IMG/VR virus record: IMGVR_UViG_3300033999_000102
Coordinates: 1 to 21,588 of that record
From: a virus
Direction: 5' to 3' (one strand)
DNA length: 21,588 nt
Under the pieces are notes generated by a model. That model was not told where the DNA came from. It saw only the letters and a list, made by a program, of their open reading frames with translations, and made no database searches. The position numbers and the translations under genes were made by a program. Shown in pieces: positions 15,734-21,588 of the stretch (within the stretch, counting starts at the first letter, position 1; every line of letters starts with the position of its first letter).

Positions 15734-15921
15734 GTTCCACCCCCCTATATGTTAGAGCGTTCCACTCCCCTATATATTACCTTGAAACCAGGCGTAAACG
15801 TAGAACAGGTATTAACAGGTTTAAAGTTCCACTCCCCTATATATTACCTTGAAACGCAGTACCTACTACAGTATAATTTAGGGCACTCTTTGTTCCACTC
15901 CCCTATATATTACCTTGAAAC
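15734..15921 (-). CRISPR. Short CRISPR array of the Cas12f1 locus (three full repeats, two spacers)
   Basis: Three identical 30-bp repeats lie at 15759-15788, 15826-15855 and 15892-15921. On the + strand they start GTTCCACTCCCC and end ATTACCTTGAAAC. Spacers are 37 bp (15789-15825) and 36 bp (15856-15891), unrelated to each other. A degenerate repeat (15734-15758, matching 18 of the first 20 positions) directly abuts the first full repeat without a spacer. On the - strand, the direction of the effector gene, the repeat ends GGGGAGTGGAAC, like the GGAGTG-GAAC type of 3' end known for Cas12f1 crRNA, so - is the favoured direction. The + reading, ending TTGAAAC, resembles class 1 repeats and cannot be excluded. 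Confidence 0.9.
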
Positions 15922-16111
15922 CCGTCTCAAACCTCTTATTTCCCAATATGTGTAGGTTTTATTCTCTTTATTTTTGTCGTCGATGTTTAATAATGCAAAA
16001 ACTACAGGAGATCGACGACAGCCATTTTGTTTGTTTAATAGGGGATTGCCGAGAATGGCGAACTCGGCTTGGGATGTGGAAACACCCCGTATTTTGTTTT
16101 TAAGGTACTAT
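15922..16111 (-). ncRNA. Candidate tracrRNA region between cas12f1 and the array
   Basis: No gene fits these 190 bases. On the - strand, downstream of the effector stop, GTTTCCACATCCC can pair with the repeat 3' end GGGAGTGGAAC. After a hairpin, CCGAG TTCGCCATT CTCGG, the segment TCCCCTATTA can pair with the upstream part of the repeat (AUAGGGGA). The order is right for a split anti-repeat, as in Cas12f1 tracrRNAs. A 9-bp stem GTCGTCGAT/ATCGACGAC lies further on (near 15978-16020), followed by an A/T-rich stretch. The + strand can also fold: a GTG-GAAA-CAC hairpin inside GGG/CCC is followed by TATTTTGTTTTT. Strand and ends need RNA data. Confidence 0.65.
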
Positions 16112-17485
16112 TTATTCATCATCATCATCTTCTTTAATAATTTTTTCCGAAAGTGCTATATTTCGTGCTGCATTTATATCAGCATCTATTTTAAACCCAC
16201 ATTTTTTACACTCAAAATTATCTCTTGTTTCTCTATTTTTACTGTTTATATATCCACATTTACTGCATTGTTGTGAAGTATATTGAGGATCAACAAATAA
16301 AACCTCAATACCATTTTCTTTAGCTTTATTGAGTATTTTTTGTTGTAAATCATGAAAGTTCCATTTTGCTAACAAAGTATCATTAAATCCATGTCGTGTT
16401 AAGTGCTCCATCTTGATATATTTACATTGATGTTTTAACGCAAAATCAATTATATATTTAGCTAATTTATAGTTATAAGTTTTTCTAAAGTTAGAAATTT
16501 TCTTGCGTATATTTAATACATTTTTATTTCTTTTTTTGTAACCATGACCTACATTACCTTTCCCCTTCCATTTTGTTGCTTTACTTATCTTATTTCTTAA
16601 AGCTTCTATTTTATTTCTATAAATAACTAGTTCTAAACCATCTATCACGCACTCATTATTATCAAGACTTATAAATTGTTGATGTTGTGGATCATAAACT
16701 TGCATCGCTATCACATTTTTCAGCCCTAAATCAATTCCTAAAATTCTGTCAGATATTTCTTCTTTTTGTTTTGGTATAAATTCATAATTAAAATGGAAAA
16801 ATATTTTTTGTGCACTTAAATTTTTATTAGGATTATCTTCTAAAATAAGTTGTGCTGAGCCTTGTCTGTATTCGCCATTTAATATTTTGTTCATAATATC
16901 TTGATGATATTTGTCTTGTCTTGCAGTAACAAATTTTAATGTGCGATTTCTTTTTTCAGAAGGACTTAAAAATGTTATTTCTATTATATACTCATTATTA
17001 TTTTTATATGGTATTATTTTATAATTTTTACCATTAATATGTATTGGTTGTTTATTACCATAAGATGGCAAGCTTATACTACCATTCAATACTCTTTTTC
17101 GGGCTTTCTTCCAATTTTCCCATAACCACGATGTTAAAGCAGATATATTACTTGTATTCAATCCTTTCAAAGTTTCAGCTGCGATTCTATACCCTTTGTT
17201 TTGAAGTGTGGTACCCAATTCTTCTTTTTCATTAAGCACAATGCCATTTTTAGAAGCTGCATTTTTTCGCAATTCCCATAAAAAATATTCACGCATAATA
17301 TAATTGCTAGTTTGCGCTATTCTTTTTTGTAAATCTCTAAGTTCTTTTTTAAGCATTCTTTCTTTTTCTTTTTTTGTATATTCTTTTTCATCTGTTGAAA
17401 TAGGTGGTTGATAATTTAGAACATCTACCAATTCAAGTTTTAGTGTTTTAATAATAGTTCTTTTTTCTTTTTTTCTTTTTGCCAT
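16112..17485 (-). CDS. cas12f1: Cas12f1 (Cas14-type) compact RNA-guided nuclease
   Basis: Type V-F effectors cut DNA under guidance of crRNA and tracrRNA and usually act as dimers. The 457-residue protein has an N-terminal helical/wedge part (~1-240) including NGSISLPSY and ILNGEYRQGSAQLI, then RuvC-I GIDLGLKNVIAMQVYD (D252), GHGYKKRNK followed by the helix IRKKISNFRKTYNYKLAKYI, RuvC-II YIKMEHLTRHGF (E360), DPQYTSQQCSKCGY with a CxxC...CxxC zinc finger (C407, C410, C426, C429), and RuvC-III DADINAARNIA (D436). Spacing and wording closely follow the 422-residue Acidibacillus Cas12f1, including NW/F-DLQQKI before DPQYTSQ. The ATG follows AAGGGGT. A strong promoter lies upstream, and the array lies downstream. 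No cas1, cas2 or cas4 is in the window. An ordinary TnpB is less likely because of the adjacent array. Confidence 0.93.
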   Translation of the reverse strand: MAKRKKEKRTIIKTLKLELVDVLNYQPPISTDEKEYTKKEKERMLKKELRDLQKRIAQTSNYIMREYFLWELRKNAASKNGIVLNEKEELGTTLQNKGYRIAAETLKGLNTSNISALTSWLWENWKKARKRVLNGSISLPSYGNKQPIHINGKNYKIIPYKNNNEYIIEITFLSPSEKRNRTLKFVTARQDKYHQDIMNKILNGEYRQGSAQLILEDNPNKNLSAQKIFFHFNYEFIPKQKEEISDRILGIDLGLKNVIAMQVYDPQHQQFISLDNNECVIDGLELVIYRNKIEALRNKISKATKWKGKGNVGHGYKKRNKNVLNIRKKISNFRKTYNYKLAKYIIDFALKHQCKYIKMEHLTRHGFNDTLLAKWNFHDLQQKILNKAKENGIEVLFVDPQYTSQQCSKCGYINSKNRETRDNFECKKCGFKIDADINAARNIALSEKIIKEDDDDE

Positions 17486-17533
17486 TTACCATACCCCTTA
17501 TTATTATTATTATGTACGTTTAAAATAAATTTT

Positions 17534-17548
17534 TTAACTCGTATCCAT
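17534..17548 (-). CDS. Four-codon leader frame ahead of cas12f1
   Basis: Downstream of the promoter, GTGAGGTG is followed by ATG GAT ACG AGT TAA, a start codon with well-placed ribosome site that stops after four codons (MDTS). It lies about 48 bases before the effector ATG, within the leader. It may be a remnant of a replaced gene or an upstream frame that tunes effector translation. Confidence 0.35.
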   Translation of the reverse strand: MDTS

Positions 17549-17575
17549 TGTATTCACCTCACGCTTACATTTTAT

Positions 17576-17603
17576 ATTATACCACACATTTTTTCTTTGT
17601 CAA
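17576..17603 (-). promoter_or_regulatory. Consensus promoter of cas12f1
   Basis: On the - strand TTGACA (17598-17603) and TATAAT (17576-17581) are separated by 16 bases. Both hexamers match the vegetative sigma factor consensus perfectly. The start would lie near 17568, leaving an ~85-base leader before the effector ATG. This gives the Cas12f1 locus its own strong transcription inside the early gene block. Confidence 0.85.
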
Positions 17604-17638
17604 GAGTTTTTTTTAAAAATTTTTATTATTTTTATGTG

Positions 17639-17947
17639 TTATTTATCTTCCCATGTTTTCATTATTTCTTGAATCCATTCTTTAGCAGAAACAGGAGGTT
17701 TAAAATTATATATTCGCACACATAAATAACTATAACTTGATTGTGCTACATCTAATCTTTCTTTTTCAGGATAATCCTTTAAACCATACCCAAATTCTCG
17801 TGCTAATCTCAAACATCCTTCTTTGTCCTCGTATACATTCTTTACCTCCATTAATCCTCCTTTTGGAGATATAATTGGCTTAGTAGCATTATCAAAATAC
17901 TTGAGTAAAGCATTATATAATCTCTCCATGTATTCATTCGCTGTCAT
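17639..17947 (-). CDS. Small hypothetical protein upstream of cas12f1
   Basis: This 102-residue protein starts MTANEYMERLYNALLKYFDN and ends SAKEWIQEIMKTWEDK. It is predicted alpha/beta, without membrane segments or Cys motifs. ATG follows AAGGAGG. It lies upstream of the cas12f1 promoter, about 35 bases from the -35 box, so it is probably a separate early gene rather than part of the Cas unit. No family was recognised. Confidence 0.6.
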   Translation of the reverse strand: MTANEYMERLYNALLKYFDNATKPIISPKGGLMEVKNVYEDKEGCLRLAREFGYGLKDYPEKERLDVAQSSYSYLCVRIYNFKPPVSAKEWIQEIMKTWEDK

Positions 17948-18017
17948 CCCAATAGACCTCCTTAATTTTTATTATTTTTATCTCAATAAAACTCCAGTTT
18001 TATTTTAATCTTGTTTT

Positions 18018-18284
18018 TTAATAATAAACCATATAAAAGCCGATATAAGCAAAGCCATTATTAAATAGGCTCTTTGTCAAGAGTTGGGGTGGGTATTTTT
18101 CTGAATGCCCACCTTTAAATTTTATCACATAATAATGTTCATTTCTACTATTTATTCTATCTGCATCTGGAATAGAAATAAGACAATCTCTAATTTTCCA
18201 TATCTCCCCAAAATTAAATGTTCGCTCATCTATTAAATCATCTTTACTGAGAAACTGTGGGGAACTATAATTTGTAGATGCCAA
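18018..18284 (-). CDS. Small hypothetical protein with aromatic C-terminus
   Basis: The frame starts with TTG at 18284, nine bases after GGGAGG, and encodes 88 residues (MASTNYSSPQFLSKDD...). It overlaps the end of the upstream gene by 20 bases. The centre is beta-rich (NEHYYVIKFKGGHSEKYPPQ). The last 20 residues (FNNGFAYIGFYMVYY) look hydrophobic and aromatic, and may be an out-of-family extension. A 17-codon frame in another register (starting MALLISAFIWFIIK) overlaps that end without a ribosome site. Function unknown. Confidence 0.5.
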   Translation of the reverse strand: MASTNYSSPQFLSKDDLIDERTFNFGEIWKIRDCLISIPDADRINSRNEHYYVIKFKGGHSEKYPPQLLTKSLFNNGFAYIGFYMVYY

Positions 18285-18780
18285 CCTTTGATGCCTCCCT
18301 TCGTAAGGGCTCTAATGCTGTATATTCCTTAATAATACATTCTAGATATTCTTTATCAGAACCTTTGCTTTTTCTCTCTAGTCTTCTTTTTCTAGCAGCT
18401 ATTAATCTTTCTTTAGTTGGACTGTAGATTTTCTCAGCCTCTTTCATATTCAACCTCCTCCCATATAATTTTGATCCAGTACTTTCTTCTTCTTTAAGGA
18501 TTTTTTCCATTGGAGGAGTGGAATATACTATCTTTATCATATCTTCATACGATTTATAACTCAACTCTAAAATAATTCTATCTGCTATATACCTTTTATT
18601 GGCATCCAATGGAAATTTGATTGCTATATTTGTATCACTAGGTTTATGTAAATATACTTTTCTTCCATCATGGTAGCAAACTGTTTCCCTCTTTACTAAA
18701 CCGTAAAATATAAGGTCATTTAATTCACTCTCAATCGCTTGGGCATAAGGCCCATAATCCCACCTAATAAAAGTTAGATT
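18265..18780 (-). pseudogene. Winged-helix (SocA/DUF4065-like) protein lacking its N-terminus
   Basis: The frame is open from 18780 to the TAG at 18265, but its only usable start is an internal TTG at 18609, giving 114 residues. Codons upstream of that TTG read FIRWDYGPYAQAIESELNDL and then IFYGLVKRETVCYHDGRKVY, which looks like real protein. The W.YGPY...I...L..L...GLV pattern is that of the SocA/DUF4065 winged-helix group found in phages and antitoxins. The 5' end is cut at a 10-bp palindrome just after a short frame beginning another gene. It is therefore probably a 5'-deleted gene, or a frameshift product of a fused gene. The 3' part is Lys/Arg/Glu-rich (ERLIAARKRRLERKSKGSDK). Confidence 0.55.
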
Positions 18781-18788
18781 TTATTAGG
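18763..18788. repeat. Perfect 10-bp inverted repeat at a gene junction
   Basis: CCTAATAAAA and TTTTATTAGG enclose the six bases GTTAGA. The palindrome contains the stop of the 13-codon frame at 18774-18815 and the first stop-free codons of the winged-helix fragment. It could be a terminator-like hairpin or the scar of a deletion. Confidence 0.75.
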
Positions 18789-18815
18789 CATAGCCCATTT
18801 TCTTTCAATTATCAT
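18774..18815 (-). pseudogene. Start of a DNA adenine methyltransferase gene, truncated after 13 codons
   Basis: ATG at 18815 overlaps the stop of the upstream methyltransferase (ATGA), so it is translationally coupled, and reads MIIERKWAMPNKI before a TAA at 18774. The words ERKWAMPNK strongly recall the N-terminus of phage D12-type adenine methyltransferases (ERKWAMPNK.TF.IKPIKELL). The rest of such a gene is absent; the frame runs into a palindrome and then a different gene. It is read as a deletion remnant. Confidence 0.5.
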
Positions 18816-19804
18816 TTTGATTTGCTCCCTGTTTCATTAAAATAATTCTTAATTCTTTGATTAGCCAACTCGACATATTCAGGATTTATCTCGAATCCTA
18901 TAAATTTTCTCCCTAACTCTAAAGCTGCTATTGCTGTTGTTCCACTACCCATAAAAGGATCTAAAACTATTTGAACATCAGGAAAACATTGAAGTAAATC
19001 TCTTACCATCTCAACTGGGAATGCTCTCGTATGTTTGAAATTTGTCCCTACAGGTTTCCATTCTTTCCAGTCAAAAACATCTGGATGATTAAGGACGTTT
19101 ATTAGTGTAGTTTTAGGTGACTTTGCTAACCAATAAACACGTTCTGTCCAGGGGTAAAAACGTATTTTGTCAAAGTTCTGACTCCTGTTTATCCATACAA
19201 TTTCTTGTTTTATAACAAAAGGTGTTTTTAATAGCCATTCATAAGGTGTAATTTGCTTACCATTTTTAATTCTATTTTTGTGATGATATAGTAAACTACC
19301 TTCTGGTTTTAAAATCTTGTAAATCTCGTTCAATACTCTAATTTGCCATTCCTGGTACTTTTCTTCTGGCATATTATCTGGATAAGGATTATGGCGTTTA
19401 TTGCCTGTATGATGTGTATTCCCTAAATTAAATGGCGGTGAAGTTATAACTAAATCAATACTATTATCAGGTAATAATTTCATGCCCTCTAAACAATCCA
19501 TGTTATAAATCTTGTTTACTTCTAACATATGTCTACCTCCATTATTATTTTTTACATTTGCTAATGAATCTTGTCGTATGTCAATGGTTTGTATATTTGT
19601 AAATCCAAAATGTTTGACTGCTTCAACATAACTCATTGGATGTGTTTTATCACCCCCAGCGGTTGGCTCTAAAATTTGAATGTCTTTATTTAGATTTTCA
19701 TATTGCAAAAAATTATTAAGAAAATTAATTATTTCAGGAATTGGCGTTACATAATAATCAGAAATATGATAATCTCTCGCATTACTTCTATTTGTGCTAC
19801 TCAA
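18812..19804 (-). CDS. DNA methyltransferase fused to the N-terminus of another methyltransferase
   Basis: A TTG at 19804 follows GAGGTG and overlaps the upstream stop. The first ~92 residues (SSTNRSNARDYHISDYYVTP, ILEPTAGGD, YVEAVKHFG, DIRQDSLAN) resemble the start of an adenine methyltransferase with a motif I-like EPTAGGD but no NPPY. They run in frame through a ribosome site (GGAGGT translated as GG) into a complete methyltransferase that could start at the ATG at 19528. That second part begins MLEVNKIYNMDCLEGM and has TSPPFN (motif IV) and DPFMGSGTT (motif I, near the C-terminus), the beta-type motif order of N4-cytosine/N6-adenine enzymes. Two products are therefore possible: a fusion (330 residues) and a 238-residue enzyme. 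Recognition site unknown. Confidence 0.85.
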   Translation of the reverse strand: MSSTNRSNARDYHISDYYVTPIPEIINFLNNFLQYENLNKDIQILEPTAGGDKTHPMSYVEAVKHFGFTNIQTIDIRQDSLANVKNNNGGRHMLEVNKIYNMDCLEGMKLLPDNSIDLVITSPPFNLGNTHHTGNKRHNPYPDNMPEEKYQEWQIRVLNEIYKILKPEGSLLYHHKNRIKNGKQITPYEWLLKTPFVIKQEIVWINRSQNFDKIRFYPWTERVYWLAKSPKTTLINVLNHPDVFDWKEWKPVGTNFKHTRAFPVEMVRDLLQCFPDVQIVLDPFMGSGTTAIAALELGRKFIGFEINPEYVELANQRIKNYFNETGSKSK

Positions 19805-20601
19805 AATTTCACCTCGCAATATTTATTATTTATATTTGCTAATGTATTTTTAATCCTTTCTTCTGCTATTTCGCAATATTTAGAGCTTATCTCAAAACCG
19901 ATAAAATTTCTATTAAGTAACTTACAAGCTACAGCAGTAGTACCACTCCCCATGAATGGGTCTAAAACAATATCATTTTCATAAGATAAAATTTTTAAAG
20001 CTTTTAGTGGTATATCTAAACTAAAATTAGCCTGGGTTAGTTTTTTAGTTTCGGCATTATATTTCCATTGGGCAAATACCAGTTCTTTAAATTCATTCTT
20101 GTGTTCTTCTGAATTTGTAAAATATGATTTACCACTATTTATTTTTTTCCATTGATTTTTATACATTAATAAAACACATTCTTTAGGATTGTATATATAT
20201 GGAGCAGAAGGTGAAAGCCAACTACCCCAGCTAGTGAATTTTACCCTATGAGGGTGCTCTTCTTTTAAATCAACTAATCCTGCGAACTTAAAACCAATTT
20301 CTTTCATTACTTGATAAAATTCTGATAACATTAATATTCTTCCGCCACGATTTTTCAAATTGGCTTCATACAATATATTTAGTGCTATTCTTCCATCTTC
20401 CTTTAAAACACGATAAACTTCAGCGAGCCATTCTTTTGTAAAATTCATATAATCTTTCCATGATAAACAATCATTCCATATATCATATTTAATTCCCACA
20501 TTGTAAGGTGGACTTGTAATTGTTAAATCTATAAAATTATTGGGTAACTGTTTTAAACCTTCTCTACAATCCATATTATAAATTTTATTTAATTCTAACA
20601 T
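19801..20601 (-). CDS. Site-specific DNA methyltransferase, TSPPY type
   Basis: This 266-residue enzyme transfers a methyl group from S-adenosylmethionine to an exocyclic amino group in DNA (N6-adenine or N4-cytosine; the sequence does not decide). Motif IV TSPPYN is at residues 29-34 and motif I DPFMGSGTTA near 214, the beta arrangement. The target-recognition part is between (WKDYMNFTKEWLAEVYRVLK, SWGSWLSPSAPYI). It begins MLELNKIYNMDC, almost identical to the start of the downstream enzyme, so the two are paralogues. ATG follows TAGGAGG. Its TGA overlaps the next TTG start. No restriction endonuclease is nearby, so it probably protects phage DNA or regulates. Confidence 0.93.
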   Translation of the reverse strand: MLELNKIYNMDCREGLKQLPNNFIDLTITSPPYNVGIKYDIWNDCLSWKDYMNFTKEWLAEVYRVLKEDGRIALNILYEANLKNRGGRILMLSEFYQVMKEIGFKFAGLVDLKEEHPHRVKFTSWGSWLSPSAPYIYNPKECVLLMYKNQWKKINSGKSYFTNSEEHKNEFKELVFAQWKYNAETKKLTQANFSLDIPLKALKILSYENDIVLDPFMGSGTTAVACKLLNRNFIGFEISSKYCEIAEERIKNTLANINNKYCEVKF

Positions 20602-20612
20602 TCAATAACCTC

Positions 20613-21182
20613 CTAATTACTATTATTTACATTTGTTTTATTTACACCAAAACAAACATCATTTTTTGAAGATGTATCGTTTTTATTTTTAAGATATGTA
20701 TGCACATCATTTATAGTTTTATCTATCTCCGATATAATATCATCCCACAACTCTTTTGCTTTTTCTGCTCTTTCGTAATCATCCAACCAAGACAAATTAT
20801 ATTTACCCTGTCCATAATAATAATCATGTACTTCTTCTAATAATCTAAGTGTTTTAAACAACCAAGTTCTATCATTATACTTTTTCTTTTGATGTTCATC
20901 AAATAATTTTCTTAATTTAACCGCCATGTTTCTAATTTTGTTGTACTGTTCGTTACTTATTTTTAATCCAAACCAATATTCAAAAATTTCCTTGATTGTA
21001 TTTGCCATTTTTTCAATATTATCTTCATAATAACAACGATTGATAATATCAATTGTTTCAGGCTCATATTCATCTATATTATTTAAATAATCCTTTACTA
21101 ACCCCATAATATCATATTTATTAACTATTTTTATTGTATCTTGAAAGAGTTTGCTTTCCTTATTAACAAAATCCATTTTCAT
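20613..21182 (-). CDS. Helical protein of unknown function upstream of the methyltransferases
   Basis: This 189-residue, mostly helical, charged protein starts MKMDFVNKESKLFQDTIKIV; ATG follows GGGAGG. Residues ~22-60 (KYDIMGLVKDYLNNIDEYEP) have a weak resemblance to DUF1871-type proteins, and the segment YFNDRTWLFK-like (YNDRTWLFKTLRLLEEVHDY, ~102-121) is rich in aromatic residues. The last 20 residues are low-complexity Asn/Lys/Ser (KNKNDTSSKNDVC, TNVNNSN). That end is encoded by the AT-rich block shared by the junctions of the next genes. No enzymatic motif. Function unknown. Confidence 0.65.
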   Translation of the reverse strand: MKMDFVNKESKLFQDTIKIVNKYDIMGLVKDYLNNIDEYEPETIDIINRCYYEDNIEKMANTIKEIFEYWFGLKISNEQYNKIRNMAVKLRKLFDEHQKKKYNDRTWLFKTLRLLEEVHDYYYGQGKYNLSWLDDYERAEKAKELWDDIISEIDKTINDVHTYLKNKNDTSSKNDVCFGVNKTNVNNSN

Positions 21183-21210
21183 ACTATAACCTCCCTATGA
21201 TTTTATTATT

Positions 21211-21233
21211 ACACGGGAATATTAACCCCGTGT
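21211..21233 (-). other. Intergenic stem-loop
   Basis: ACACGGG and CCCGTGT form a perfect 7-bp stem around a 9-base loop, between the 51-residue protein and the 189-residue protein. No T-run follows on the - strand. It could be an RNA processing or stability element in the early transcript. Confidence 0.4.
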
Positions 21234-21238
21234 GTAAG

Positions 21239-21394
21239 TTAATATGTCGTCCAAGACTGGTTAGCCAAATATGCTATTTTACTTAAAATATCCAATACTC
21301 TCTCATAGTCTTTCAGTAGATCTTCAATATTCTCACAAGCATACTCTTTTTTGATGTATTCATTTAGTTCTTCAATAGTCTGGAATTTTTTCAT
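21239..21394 (-). CDS. 51-residue acidic helical protein
   Basis: ATG at 21394 lies nine bases after GGGAGG; another ATG three codons upstream touches that ribosome site and is less likely. The product starts MKKFQTIEELNEYIKKEYAC, continues as a helix (NIEDLLKDYERVLDILSKIA) and ends LANQSWTTY. Size and spacing fit a small early phage protein; no family was recognised. Confidence 0.65.
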   Translation of the reverse strand: MKKFQTIEELNEYIKKEYACENIEDLLKDYERVLDILSKIAYLANQSWTTY

Positions 21395-21413
21395 ACAAAT
21401 CATCCTCCCAAAT

Positions 21414-21588
21414 TTATTTTATTTTAATTTCAGCATTAAACATTAACACCTCAAAAATAAACAATAAAGCTAATGCCAATTCATAAGCAAACTTACTGAT
21501 TGATACAATATCTAAAACAACACCAACCATATTATATAAAGTTAATACAACTAAAATACCCCATAATAATTTCCACAACTTCTTACTC
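21414..21588 (-). CDS. Small membrane protein, N-terminus beyond the window
   Basis: The frame is open from the right edge to TAA at 21414 and encodes at least 57 residues: KKLWKLLWGILVVLTLYNMV (first membrane helix) and FAYELALALLFIFEVLMF (second), ending NAEIKIK. The start is not visible. It is followed after about 20 bases by the 51-residue gene. Function unknown. Confidence 0.6.
   Translation of the reverse strand, partial: SKKLWKLLWGILVVLTLYNMVGVVLDIVSISKFAYELALALLFIFEVLMFNAEIKIK

Noticed and set aside
15856-15891. Possible self-targeting by spacer 2
   Set aside because: A shared 10-base word (TAGTAGGTAC) occurs twice in the tail-fibre gene, but the match does not extend, so it is likely chance.
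15749-15955. Protein frames across the CRISPR repeats (repeated SPIYYLET)
   Set aside because: They are only translations of the 30-bp repeats, which are divisible by three, and have no ribosome site or conserved product.
15978-16020. 9-bp stem GTCGTCGAT/ATCGACGAC as a simple terminator of cas12f1
   Set aside because: The loop is long (about 25 bases) and the following run is A-rich on the - strand, so a structured guide RNA element is more likely.

Overview
The window looks like the middle of a temperate siphophage genome from a low-GC, probably thermophilic, anaerobic Firmicute of the Thermoanaerobacter/Clostridia type. The host is inferred from strong AT bias, strong AGGAGG ribosome sites, a DUF859-type tail fibre, an LLH-family holin, a class II (B12-dependent) ribonucleotide reductase and a Cas12f1 close to those known from Firmicutes. 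No host housekeeping gene is present. The tRNA-Gln fragment reads as a phage attachment core, with phage genes on both sides.

Layout. (1) 1-5950, + strand, late genes: the C-terminus of a minor structural/antireceptor protein, an 896-aa DUF859-like tail fibre, three small overlapping tail-end genes, an internal terminator, then a lysis cassette (XhlA-like protein, Ami_3 amidase, LLH holin) and a terminator. (2) 5954-8070, integration region: an IS200/IS605-type TnpB-only element with hairpin ends has cut off the integrase, leaving only its N-terminal arm-binding domain. Next to it is a complete-looking attP: the 3' half of a tRNA-Gln(UUG) gene flanked by inverted and direct copies of ATGTAGTCAA. 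An excisionase-like gene follows. (3) 8066-21588, one long - strand block of early genes: RuvC-like resolvase, RtcB RNA ligase, zinc-finger protein, small membrane protein, dUTPase, a class II ribonucleotide reductase gene (nrdJ) cut into four exons by three group I introns (one carrying a LAGLIDADG endonuclease), a ThyX-like protein, a minimal CRISPR-Cas12f1 locus, small unknown genes and a DNA methyltransferase cluster with signs of deletion and fusion.

How the parts fit. dUTPase, NrdJ and the ThyX-like protein form a nucleotide-supply module. RuvC-like resolvase and the methyltransferases process and modify phage DNA. RtcB could repair RNA cut by host defences. The Cas12f1 locus has its own consensus promoter, an effector with all catalytic residues, a structured RNA region containing a split anti-repeat, and a short array of three near-identical 30-bp repeats with two spacers. 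It lacks cas1/cas2 and could serve as a phage-carried weapon against competing mobile elements.

The two strongest observations are the phage-borne Cas12f1 locus and the three-intron nrdJ. The predicted nrdJ exons sum to exactly 701 codons, and one intron splits the codon of the catalytic cysteine.
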